Origin: Aeriscardovia sp040773385
Lineage (GTDB): Bacteria > Actinomycetota > Actinomycetes > Actinomycetales > Bifidobacteriaceae
Reading direction: 5' to 3'
Length of the DNA stretch: 38,184 bases
Assembly (NCBI GenBank): GCA_040773385.1
Contig: JAXGWH010000010.1
Span: 1 to 38,184, forward strand
A program made the position numbers and the translations under genes. Positions 31,337 to 38,184 of the stretch are shown piece by piece. The notes beneath the pieces are model-generated. The model searched no databases, had not been told where the DNA came from, and worked only from the letters and a program-made list of their open reading frames with translations. Each line of letters begins with the position of its first letter. Positions within the stretch are counted from its first letter, which is position 1.

Positions 31337-32467
31337 ATGGCATCTGTCAAGTATGACCACGCAACCCGCATTTACCCGGGCAACACCGAGCCGTCGGTCT
31401 CCGATCTGAACCTCGACATCAAGGATGGCGAGTTCATGGTTCTGGTCGGCCCTTCCGGCTGCGGCAAGTCCACCACCCTGCGCATGCTCGCCGGCCTCGA
31501 GGAGGTCAACAAGGGCAGGATCTTCATCGGTGATAAGGATGTCACCACGATGCAGCCCAAGGACCGCGACATCGCCATGGTCTTCCAGAACTACGCCCTC
31601 TACCCGCACATGACCGTCGCGGACAACATGGGCTTTGCTCTGAAGATCGCCGGCGAGGACAAGGCCACCATCCGCAAGAAGGTGGAGCGTGCCGCCGAGA
31701 TCCTCGATCTGACCGAGTTCCTCGACCGCAAGCCGCGCGCCCTCTCCGGCGGCCAGCGTCAGCGTGTCGCCATGGGCCGCGCCATCGTGCGCAACCCGAA
31801 GGTCTTCCTCATGGATGAGCCGCTCTCCAACCTCGATGCGAAGCTACGTGTCCAGACCCGTACCCAGATCGCGACCCTGCAGCGCCAGCTCGGTGTCACG
31901 ACCCTGTACGTCACCCATGATCAGACCGAGGCCCTGACGATGGGCGACCGCATCGCCGTCATCAACCTCGGCGTCCTGCAGCAGGTCGGCGCCCCGACCT
32001 ACCTGTACGACCACCCGGACAATGTGTTCGTCGCGGGCTTCATCGGCTCCCCGGCCATGAACATCTCCACCCACCCGGTGGAGGACGGCAAGGCCAAGAT
32101 CGGCGCGGACACCATCTCGCTGCCGGCCGAGGCCACCGCCAAGCTCACCGACGACGACAAGGGCCAGATCATCCTCGGCTTCCGTCCTGAGCATGCGACC
32201 CTCGCCTCCGCGGGCGATCCGGACGCCTTCAGCCTCCTTGTCAAGAACACCGAGGATCTGGGCTCCGACGGCTACATCTACGGCGACATCATCACCGATG
32301 CCAGCCAGGTGAACGCCCCGCAGGCCGCCATGTCCGACCAGAACAAGATGACCACGATCCGTATGAACCCGGACGAGCTGCCGAACGTCGGCGACACCGT
32401 CAAGATCCACATCGATCAGGAGAAGATGCATCTCTTCTCCCCGGCCACCGGCCTTCGCCTCAACTGA
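31337..32467 (+). CDS. msmK: Sugar ABC transporter ATP-binding protein (MsmK/UgpC/MsiK type)
   Basis: 376-aa ATPase that energises CUT1-type oligosaccharide importers; one such subunit often serves many permeases in actinobacteria. ATG 31337 follows GGAAGGA with a 7-nt spacer; an open frame continues far upstream but is antisense to the kinase gene. Walker A GPSGCGKST at 38-46, Q-loop VFQNYALYPH, signature LSGGQ at about 136-140, Walker B VFLMDEP and switch VTHDQTEALT. The C-terminal third is the MalK-type regulatory OB domain (ILGFRPEHATL, VKIHIDQEKMHLFSPATGLRL). No permease or binding protein lies beside it, consistent with a shared subunit. Strong, biased codon use (almost all GCC/CTC/AAG) suggests high expression. 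A terminator follows at 32576. Confidence 0.95.
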   Translation: MASVKYDHATRIYPGNTEPSVSDLNLDIKDGEFMVLVGPSGCGKSTTLRMLAGLEEVNKGRIFIGDKDVTTMQPKDRDIAMVFQNYALYPHMTVADNMGFALKIAGEDKATIRKKVERAAEILDLTEFLDRKPRALSGGQRQRVAMGRAIVRNPKVFLMDEPLSNLDAKLRVQTRTQIATLQRQLGVTTLYVTHDQTEALTMGDRIAVINLGVLQQVGAPTYLYDHPDNVFVAGFIGSPAMNISTHPVEDGKAKIGADTISLPAEATAKLTDDDKGQIILGFRPEHATLASAGDPDAFSLLVKNTEDLGSDGYIYGDIITDASQVNAPQAAMSDQNKMTTIRMNPDELPNVGDTVKIHIDQEKMHLFSPATGLRLN

Positions 32468-32575
32468 GACGACACTGTTTCTTCGGCGGTGTGCTGACAG
32501 CCTGAGGTTGGTCGTCTGACCGGCCGGGCTGCCCCGCACCGTCCCGGAGGTTCCTTTCCTCCTTCCTAGAAAAGA

Positions 32576-32625
32576 AACCGCATGCCCCGCGGTGTACGCC
32601 GCGGGGCACGGTTCCTTCTCTCCTT
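32576..32625 (+). terminator. Rho-independent terminator of msmK
   Basis: TGCCCCGCGG (32583-32592) and CCGCGGGGCA (32599-32608) form a perfect 10-bp stem with a 6-nt loop, extended by AACCG/CGGTT on the flanks and followed by a pyrimidine-rich run. Confidence 0.9.
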
Positions 32626-32674
32626 TCTTCCGTTGTTTTTCCTTCGTTTCTGCTTGTTCACGACACGCCGATCA

Positions 32675-32703
32675 GTGACGATCGTCCGGGGTCGGAGTAA
32701 ACT
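32675..32703 (+). promoter_or_regulatory. Candidate promoter of the small RNA
   Basis: GTGACG (32675-32680) and TAAACT (32698-32703) with a 17-bp spacer, about 50 bp after the msmK terminator. Confidence 0.4.
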
Positions 32704-32709
32704 TTAACG

Positions 32710-32925
32710 CCGGTTGGGGCAGTCGTCAGGCTGCCAAAACCCACAGTCTTTTGATGACGCGGCGGTCCTCCTTCCGCTGAGTGGGTAATGATGCCCTTCA
32801 GTCGGAGTGGACTGGACGCGTGTCATCGAATGCGCAAATGCACAGGGGCGGACACCGCAAGTCTGCCCGCGTGTGTTCTTCTTCTCAATCGGGATCGCCC
32901 GCGGCTTGATGGCCGCGGGCGATTT
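32710..32925 (+). ncRNA. Candidate structured small RNA or leader RNA
   Basis: A stretch of about 215 nt between a promoter-like pair and a strong terminator with no ORF. Hairpins seen: 32723-32757 (TCGTCAGGCTG with CAGTC...TGATGA), 32762-32777 (GCGG stem with CCTCCTT in the loop), 32799-32814 (CAGTC/GACTG), 32846-32868 (GGGCGGAC/GTCTGCCC, loop ACCGCAA), then the terminator stem. I do not recognise a known class: no match to tmRNA, RNase P, SRP or common riboswitch cores. It could be an independent sRNA or an attenuator leader of the DUF4032 gene. The unpaired CCTCCTT resembles the anti-Shine-Dalgarno sequence and could pair with ribosome-binding sites. Confidence 0.45.
32894..32923 (+). terminator. 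Strong hairpin terminator of the candidate small RNA
   Basis: Perfect 12-bp stem ATCGCCCGCGGC / GCCGCGGGCGAT with loop TTGATG, followed by a short T run (TTTGCGTCT). Confidence 0.75.
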
Positions 32926-33093
32926 GCGTCTGTGGTCCCGGAAAGGGATGGTCCTTAAAAAGAGAGGATCCCGGGAGGACGGTCCCGGGTGAGGACAGTC
33001 CCGGCAGGGGCGCCCCCCGTTTGGTTATCCTTGAGAAAGAATCAGAAGATGACGGGCGACAGACGGTCAATCGATATGGAAAGGCGGTCAGTC

Positions 33094-34599
33094 ATGGTCG
33101 ATATCTCGGATCTCAAAGCGCAGCGCGCCACATCGGTCGGCAACCCGGCAGCACAGGCGGCTGCCGGACAGCAGCCAGGCCAGGACCCCGACCAGCTGCA
33201 CATCACCGCCGCCACCGCGGACGTGAAGCTGTACACGCTGCCGTGGTCCACGCCGCTGGCCCAGTGGCCCGACAGACTGCTCGTCAACCTGCCCCGCGGC
33301 ATCAGCCGCCATATCGTCCGCTTTGTGCAGGTCGGCGACCAGATCGACGCCATGAAGGAGATCTCCCGCGGCGCCGCCGAGCACGAGTACGCCATGCTCC
33401 GCCAGCTGCGCAAACTCGACATCCCCTGCGTGGAGCCGGTCGGCGTGGTCACCGGCCGTCACAACGAGAAAGGTGAGCCGCTCGAGGCCATCCTCATCAC
33501 CAAGCACCTGCGCTACTCGCTGCCATACCGCGCACTCTTCGCCCGCAACCTGCGCCCCGACACCGCCACCAAGCTCGTCAACGCGCTCGCCGTGCTGCTC
33601 GTGAGGCTGCACCTCGTCGGCTTCTACTGGGGCGATGTGTCGCTCTCCAACGTGCTCTTCCTGCGTGATGCCGACCAGTACGGTGCCTATCTCGTGGACG
33701 CCGAGACCGGCTCGCTCTACTCCAAACTCACAGACGGCCAGCGCAGCTACGATCTGGACATCGCGCGCACCAACATCATCGGTGAGCTCATGGATCTCGA
33801 CTCGGGCAACCTGCTCGCCGGCGGCGTGGACGAGGTGGAGGTGGGCAACCAGCTCGTGAGTCAGTACGACATGCTCTGGAAGACGCTCACCGGCATGGAG
33901 ACCATCAAACCCGACGAGATGTGGCGTATCGAGAAGCGTGTCTCCGCCCTCAACAAGCTCGGTTTCGACGTCGACGAGCTCGACGTGCACTCCACGCCGG
34001 ACGGCAACCGTCTGCAGATCCGTCCGATGGTGGTGGACGCGGGCTATGCCTCCCGCAAGCTCATGAGGCTCACCGGTCTCGACGTGCAGGAGAACCAGGC
34101 GCGCCGCCTGCTCAACGACCTCGACACGTACAAGGCGTCCACCTGGCAGCAGGACGAGGACGAGTCGATCGTGGCCACCGACTGGATGCGCGAGGTGTAC
34201 GAGCCCACCGTGCGCATGATCCCGGAGAAATACCGGGCCACCGTCGAGCCGGCGCAGTTCTTCCATGACGTGCTCACGCACCGCTGGTACATGGGCGAGC
34301 AGATCGGCCACGACGTCTCCATGCGCGCCGCCGTCGCCGACTACATCAAGAACGTGCTGCCCAAGACGGAGATGGACTCCAAGCAGATCGCCGCCATCAA
34401 CGCCGACGCCGACGCGGGCGTCATCGACGACGAGTCAGTAGAGACGGGCGAGCCGGCCATGGGCGATAGTGAGGTCAACGAAAAAAGTGACTCCGGTCAC
34501 GAATCTCAAAAATCTTCCGACCGGCACGTCTCGGCCGATGACTCGGCCATCGAGGACGACCCGGACGCCGCCGTCTGGGCGTCGGACAAGGACGACTGA
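33094..34599 (+). CDS. DUF4032 / lipopolysaccharide-kinase-like protein
   Basis: 501 aa. Kinase-like fold of the Kdo/WaaP group followed by the DUF4032 domain, a combination common in actinobacteria and of unknown function. Kinase-like marks: EHEYAMLRQL (about 105), the catalytic-loop analogue GDVSLSN near 181-187 in GFYWGDVSLSNVLF, and the metal-Asp analogue in LVDAETGSLY. The DUF4032 part runs from about 220 to 430 (YRATVEPAQFFHDVLTHRWY near its end). An acidic tail (430-501) follows. ATG 33094 is chosen with AAAGG 9 nt upstream; ATG 33076 in the same frame is the alternative. The stop directly abuts the RlmB stop (TGATCA), so the convergent transcripts must overlap. Confidence 0.82.
   Translation: MVDISDLKAQRATSVGNPAAQAAAGQQPGQDPDQLHITAATADVKLYTLPWSTPLAQWPDRLLVNLPRGISRHIVRFVQVGDQIDAMKEISRGAAEHEYAMLRQLRKLDIPCVEPVGVVTGRHNEKGEPLEAILITKHLRYSLPYRALFARNLRPDTATKLVNALAVLLVRLHLVGFYWGDVSLSNVLFLRDADQYGAYLVDAETGSLYSKLTDGQRSYDLDIARTNIIGELMDLDSGNLLAGGVDEVEVGNQLVSQYDMLWKTLTGMETIKPDEMWRIEKRVSALNKLGFDVDELDVHSTPDGNRLQIRPMVVDAGYASRKLMRLTGLDVQENQARRLLNDLDTYKASTWQQDEDESIVATDWMREVYEPTVRMIPEKYRATVEPAQFFHDVLTHRWYMGEQIGHDVSMRAAVADYIKNVLPKTEMDSKQIAAINADADAGVIDDESVETGEPAMGDSEVNEKSDSGHESQKSSDRHVSADDSAIEDDPDAAVWASDKDD
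34487..34500. other. GTGAC-N4-GTCAC palindrome 7 (in DUF4032 gene)
   Basis: GTGACTCCGGTCAC preceded by A6 on the plus strand; read as KSDSGHE in the acidic tail. Confidence 0.6.
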
Positions 34600-35598
34600 T
34601 CAGTCTGCCGCGGAGGCGGCCCGGCGCGCCTGGTCGACCGCGTAGAGCGAGATGCCCGCGGCCACGGAGGCGTTGAGCGACTCCACGTCCGGGCTGATCG
34701 GGATACCGGCGATCACATCGCACTTCTCGCGTGTCAGGCGGTCGAGGCCGGAGCCCTCCGAGCCGAGCACGATGACGAGCGGGTCGGACTCGAAGCCGGT
34801 CTTTCCCACCTCGGCGGTGCCGCCGCCGTCCAGGCCGACCACGTAATAGTCCTGCTGTTTGAGGTCGTCGAGCGTGCGGTTGAGATTGGTGACGCGTGCC
34901 ACGGGCAGCCGTGCCGCCTGTCCTGCGGACACCTTCCACGCGGCGGCGTTGACGCCCGCCGAACGGCGCTCGGGCAGGATGATGCCGGTCGCGCCGAACG
35001 CGGCGGCCGAGCGGATCACCGCGCCCACGTTCTGCGGGTCGGTCACACCGTCCAAGGCCACGAACAGGGGCTTCCTGCCGGTGAACTCCGCGCGTTTGCC
35101 CGCGGCCTCCACGAGTTCTGAAAGATCGGCGTAATCAAACGGCTTCGTGGCGAGCACCACGCCCTGATGCGCCCTGCCACGGGCGAGGTCATCGATCTCA
35201 TAGCGGTCGGCCTCCAGCACCGGCAGGCCCTTTTTCACCGCGATATCGAGGATCTCACGCACGCGGTCGTCCTTGTCGATGTGCGCGGCGACGTAGAGCG
35301 TGGTGGCCGGCACATGCCCGCGCAGCGCCTCGAGCACAGGGTTGCGGCCGATGACGAGGTCCTGGTCCTTGCCGTTGCGCCGGATCTTGTCCACGCGCCT
35401 TTTGGCGGCCAGCCGCGGGTCGGCCTGCTCGCGCTTCTCGTGCTCGAGTTTGCGCTTGTGGGCCACGTGATAGACGCGGTCCTCCGCCTTGGGGGTCGGC
35501 CCCTTGCCGCGCAGGGAGCCGCGGTGCCGTGCGCCGCCGCCGACGACCTTCTTGCCCTTCAGATCGCGCTTCTGATTGTGGGACATGTATCGAACCAT
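34600..35598 (-). CDS. rlmB: 23S rRNA (guanosine-2'-O-)-methyltransferase RlmB (SpoU/TrmH)
   Basis: 332-aa SPOUT methyltransferase that 2'-O-methylates a guanosine of 23S rRNA domain V (G2251 in E. coli). Basic N-terminal extension (1-85, rich in Lys/Arg/His), SpoU substrate-binding domain from DLVIGRNPVLEAL, then the knotted catalytic domain with motif 1 LDGVTDPQNVGAVIRSAAAFG, motif 2 VIVLGSEGSGL and motif 3 IPISPDVESLNASVAAGI. Start: ATG 35598, with AGAGGG almost touching it and GAGAAT 7 nt upstream, so probably leaderless; ATG 35586 is an alternative. In many actinobacteria it follows cysS; no cysS is seen here. Confidence 0.93.
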   Translation of the reverse strand: MVRYMSHNQKRDLKGKKVVGGGARHRGSLRGKGPTPKAEDRVYHVAHKRKLEHEKREQADPRLAAKRRVDKIRRNGKDQDLVIGRNPVLEALRGHVPATTLYVAAHIDKDDRVREILDIAVKKGLPVLEADRYEIDDLARGRAHQGVVLATKPFDYADLSELVEAAGKRAEFTGRKPLFVALDGVTDPQNVGAVIRSAAAFGATGIILPERRSAGVNAAAWKVSAGQAARLPVARVTNLNRTLDDLKQQDYYVVGLDGGGTAEVGKTGFESDPLVIVLGSEGSGLDRLTREKCDVIAGIPISPDVESLNASVAAGISLYAVDQARRAASAAD

Positions 35599-35605
35599 GC
35601 CCTCT

Positions 35606-35611
35606 ATTCTC
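35606..35611 (-). promoter_or_regulatory. Putative -10 of leaderless rlmB
   Basis: GAGAAT on the minus strand, 7 nt from ATG 35598; only the A at position 2 and T at position 6 match. Confidence 0.3.
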
Positions 35612-35709
35612 CCATTTGCCGCTGATTTCGTCAGTCTGCCGAGCGCTTGGTAGCGTGGGGTGGTCACGCCGCAGTGACGCGGGTGACGATGATATCAGGA
35701 GAAAAGGTT

Positions 35710-36761
35710 ATGACAAACACGAATAATGGGCCTCAGACGGGCGTCCCCGCCCCGCCCGCACAAAAAATCAGGGGGTCGGCTCCCAGCAGCCTGTGACTGA
35801 GGCCTCTGGCAATCAGACACCTTCCACCAATCCGGTTCAGGGGCAGTATCCCACCGCCCAACAAGGTTTCGTACAGAACGGCGTCCCGCAGAATATGCAG
35901 CAGGGCCAGCCTGTCTCTACGACGACCATGCCGGTCACAACGCCGATGGGGGCGCAGACGGCTGTCCCGCCGTCCATGCCGCAAGGACCGAACGGTCCTA
36001 TCGCACCGCAGGTTCCCACCGTTTCAGGCGCCCCGCAGAATCCGAAACAGAATAAAAAGAAGAAGCCGGTCTATAAGCGTTTCTGGTTCTGGCTCCTCAT
36101 CGTTCTCGCGGTGATCGTCATCGGTATGGTCGGCTCCTCGCTGGGATCGCACACTTCATCGACCGTCAGCCAGTCAACAGGCTCATCCTCTTCGCAGTCC
36201 TCGAAATCTGATTCGTCTGATAGCGGTCCAACGACAGACTCCCAGCCCGATTCGAAGTCGAATTCGTCTGCTTCCGGCGATGCCACTGGCATCACGTATG
36301 AGAACTGGCAGAAAATCACGCTCGGTGCCGATTCGGGCACCACAAAGGAAGATGTCGAGAAGATGTTCGGCAAGAAGGCCGATAGCACCTCTTCCAGCAC
36401 GGTGATGAATGTGCAGACGGATCTGCTGACGTGGAACGGCCTCAAGGACGGTGGTCTGACAAGCGGTGTGACCATTAATTTTGAGAACAACCACGCTGTG
36501 ATGAAGGGCATCACCGGTCTCAAGGTCGATCGCGGCAGCAAGATCACTCTCGCCCAGTTCCAGAAAATTGCCAAGGGGCAGGGCAAACAGGACGTCGAGT
36601 CGAATGTCGGCAAGCCGGACAGTATCACGCTGACAGATCTTGCCGGCACGAAGACGGAGACATGGATGTATCTGACAGGGGTTGACGGCGATTTCGCGTC
36701 ATTCGAGGTCACTTTCACCGGTGATGTCGTCTCCTCGATGTCTCAGTCCAACATGCAGTGA
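35710..36761 (+). pseudogene. DUF3862-like membrane protein, one frameshift (copy 1)
   Basis: An AGGAG ribosome-binding site precedes ATG 35710 (MTNTNNGPQTG...). That frame stops at 35794-35796 after 28 codons. The Gln/Pro-rich protein continues in the -1 frame (NQGVGSQQPVTEASGNQTP) to 36761; one extra A in the A6 tract at 35762-35767 would give a continuous 350-aa protein. Layout of the joined product: disordered cytosolic Gln/Pro tail, KKKKPVYKR, membrane helix FWFWLLIVLAVIVIGMVG, Ser-rich linker, then two BLIP-like repeats of the DUF3862 type (YENWQKI...TTKEDVEKMFGKK and LAQFQKIAKGQGKQDVESNVGKP). The lesion could be a true mutation, slippage on the A tract, or a sequencing error. The downstream frame alone lacks a ribosome-binding site. 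Confidence 0.75.
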
Positions 36762-36800
36762 TTCCTGTTTGTTGTGATTTCTGTCGATCTGTCTGGTGAT

Positions 36801-36838
36801 TCGTGCCGGTCTTCCCGTGATCGCAGGGACCGGCACGA
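36801..36838 (+). terminator. Hairpin after DUF3862 copy 1
   Basis: TCGTGCCGGTC (36801-36811) pairs perfectly with GACCGGCACGA (36828-36838). No T run follows, so it may be a weak or factor-dependent terminator. Confidence 0.5.
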
Positions 36839-37027
36839 GACAGACGGTCCGGCAGGCGACGGCCACGATGGGGACGGGCTGGTTTTACAGCCGCGACGGT
36901 GTTACGCACTCATGAACGGCAATCGGCGTTCGTCTCCCGTCCCGTCGGACCGCCGTTGTTTTCTGATAACATTGCAGCATCGTCGCGCAATGGGGCGCGA
37001 AGTGTCTGATCTATTGGGAGAACAATC

Positions 37028-38050
37028 ATGGCGGACAAGGAATACGGGCCGGATTACTGGGCGCAGTCGGATGACCCGAGACAGTCTGAGGGTGACCGCG
37101 GTCAGGGTCGTTATGGCGACGACCGATACAGCGACAAAGGCCGCTATGACGATGACCCCTCCGGCGGCGGTGCCGATCGCTATGGCAACCCCGGTCAGAA
37201 CGGTTTCGGCAACCTGGACCAGAACGGTTTGAGCAACCCCGGCTATCAGAATCCGCCGAACTTTGCCCCGAACCCTCAGAATCCGCCGAACTTTGACCCA
37301 AATTCCCCGAACCCTCCGGATTTTGCTCCCAACCCCCAGAATCCGGGCAAGAAAAAGAAGCCTGTCTACTAACAAGCCTGGTTCTGGATCCTCATTGTTG
37401 TGGCGGCGCTCGCCGTCATCGGTGGTGCCATCGCGGTCGGTTCGCAGATCGGGTCGAGTCTGGGCAAATATGCGCTCTCCTCGGCCTCCTCTTCGACGCA
37501 CGGTTCCCATTCGGACAAGCCGGATCAGAAGGGTTCCGACAGTGATGCGGACGATTCCGCCCGATCGGCCTCCGGCACCATCACCTACGAGGCGTGGCAA
37601 CAGGTCAAGATCGGCTCTGGGACCGGCACGACGAAGGCCGAGGCGGAGAAACTGTTCGGCAAGAAGGCGGACAGCACCTCCTCGACGACCACCAACAACG
37701 TCACCTCCGACCGGCTGCGCTGGCAGGGGCTGAAGGACGGCGCGACGACCAGCTGGGTGTCCATCCAGTTCCAGGACGACCATGCGATCATGAAGAGCAT
37801 TTACGGCCTTGTGGCCAAGCGCGACGACAAGATCACCCTCGCCCAGTACCAGAAAATCGCCAACGGCCAGAGCACGAAGGACGTGGAGGCGGCGCTCGGC
37901 AGGCCGGACAGTGTGATGGTCACGAACTTCGGCTCCCCACGCGAGACATGGCATTACACCACTGGTCTGAACAGCTCGTCTTCCGGCTATATCAGCATCA
38001 CTTTCAAGGACGGTGTGGTGGCCGATCTGTCCCAGAGCAATCTCCAGTAA
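37028..38050 (+). pseudogene. DUF3862-like membrane protein, in-frame TAA (copy 2)
   Basis: Paralog of the preceding gene. A GGGAG ribosome-binding site precedes ATG 37028. The frame runs through an Asn/Pro/Gln-rich cytosolic tail and KKKKPVY, stops at TAA 37370-37372 (codon 115), then continues open in the same frame with QAWFWILIVVAALAVIGGA, a Ser/Asp linker and the two DUF3862-type repeats (YEAWQQVKIG...TTKAEAEKLFGKK, LAQYQKIANGQSTKDVEAALGRP) to 38050. Read through, the product is 340 aa. Copy 1 has KRF where copy 2 has stop-Gln-Ala. No ribosome-binding site precedes any start after the stop. Either a nonsense-mutated gene, a readthrough gene, or a sequencing error. Confidence 0.75.
37250..37339 (+). 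repeat. Three 30-bp coding repeats in copy 2
   Basis: Units at 37250, 37280 and 37310 encode NPPNFAPNPQ, NPPNFDPNSP and NPPDFAPNPQ, just before the stop codon and membrane helix. Confidence 0.85.
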
Positions 38051-38141
38051 GGAAATCCTGGGAATACTGAGAAATCTGCGGTGATTTCAGGGAATCTGCA
38101 GTAATCCCGGTCAGAAAACCCGCAGATACGGCGACCCGGGG

Positions 38142-38183
38142 TCACCTGCCCTCCGGCAGCTCCTCGCTCTCGCCGTGCGGCTC
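38142..38183 (-). CDS. Possible C-terminal end of a minus-strand gene
   Basis: The last 42 bases read on the minus strand as EPHGESEELPEGR and a TGA stop. It may be the end of a gene entering from the right edge, but too little is visible to name it or to be sure. The inverted repeat ATCTGCGG (38075-38082) / CCGCAGAT near 38119-38126 lies just beyond its stop. Confidence 0.25.
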   Translation of the reverse strand, partial: EPHGESEELPEGR

Positions 38184-38184
38184 G

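Larger units (their letters stand above)
32468..33093. other. Gene-free region with two terminators and a candidate small RNA
   Basis: 626 bp without a supported gene. Contains the msmK terminator (32576-32625), a promoter-like pair (32675-32703), several hairpins (32723-32868), a second strong terminator (32894-32923) and a CCCGGG inverted repeat (32970-32989) before the DUF4032 gene. A 61-codon frame at 32807 crosses the terminator and has no ribosome-binding site. Confidence 0.7.

Noticed and set aside
32845..32870. T-box-like string (GGGGCGGACACCGC) before the terminator at 32894
   Set aside because: It resembles the T-box consensus only loosely, ACCGC falls in a hairpin loop, no specifier stem was recognised, and the downstream gene is not amino-acid related.
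32807..32992. 61-codon frame in the msmK-DUF4032 spacer
   Set aside because: It crosses the strong terminator stem and lacks a ribosome-binding site.

Overview
The window is a chromosomal segment of a high-GC Gram-positive bacterium, most likely a member of the Bifidobacteriaceae (genus not resolved). The evidence is the gene order jag/khpB - rsmG - parA - parB ... trxB - pseudokinase - murJ - DUF6049 - NUDIX - CCA-adding enzyme, the actinobacterial rpfB-like - rsmA pair, an MsmK/UgpC-type sugar ABC ATPase, and long Ser/Gly/Asp-rich linkers. The chromosomal origin should lie just left of the window, because the jag-rsmG-parAB end of the origin-proximal cluster is present and parS sites are dense.

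Layout. Positions 1-1063 hold a decayed IS3-family transposase where yidC/rnpA/rpmH would normally precede jag. Positions 1291-6414 (+) hold khpB/jag, rsmG, parA and parB, all closely spaced. Positions 6770-8116 (+) encode an amidohydrolase that ends in a 36-bp palindrome containing parS. Positions 8117-8758 are a repeat-filled spacer. Positions 8759-18218 (-) are a cell-envelope block: NUDIX hydrolase, DUF6049 secreted protein, MurJ lipid II flippase, MurJ-associated pseudokinase and thioredoxin reductase. Positions 18585-20165 (+) encode the CCA-adding enzyme, followed by a LytR_C-domain membrane protein (-) and a MATE transporter (+). Positions 22865-27363 (-) are an overlapping operon: SGNH hydrolase, RpfB-like muralytic protein, RsmA, TetR regulator. 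A tRNA-Thr(UGU) and a DsbA-like membrane thiol oxidoreductase surround it. Positions 28779-31039 (-) hold a Ser/Thr kinase overlapping a multi-spanning membrane protein. Positions 31337-32467 (+) hold the sugar ABC ATPase; a structured gene-free region that may encode a small RNA follows. Then come a DUF4032/LPS-kinase-like protein (+), RlmB (-), and two adjacent DUF3862-like membrane proteins (+), each interrupted once.

How it fits together. The left half combines chromosome partitioning (ParA, ParB and 12 parS sites within 23 kb) with peptidoglycan precursor export and its phospho-signalling partner. The middle combines tRNA/rRNA maturation with wall remodelling. Start-site contexts suggest both Shine-Dalgarno-led and leaderless genes.

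Most notable signals: (1) a recurring palindrome GTGAC-N4-GTCAC, usually abutted by an A-tract, found inside unrelated genes and in different reading frames; (2) a promoter-hairpins-terminator unit at about 32675-32925 without an ORF; (3) parS forming the core of a perfect 36-bp palindrome/terminator; (4) twin paralogs each with a single coding break just upstream of the membrane segment; (5) a pentapeptide-repeat insertion inside the ParB CTP-binding domain.
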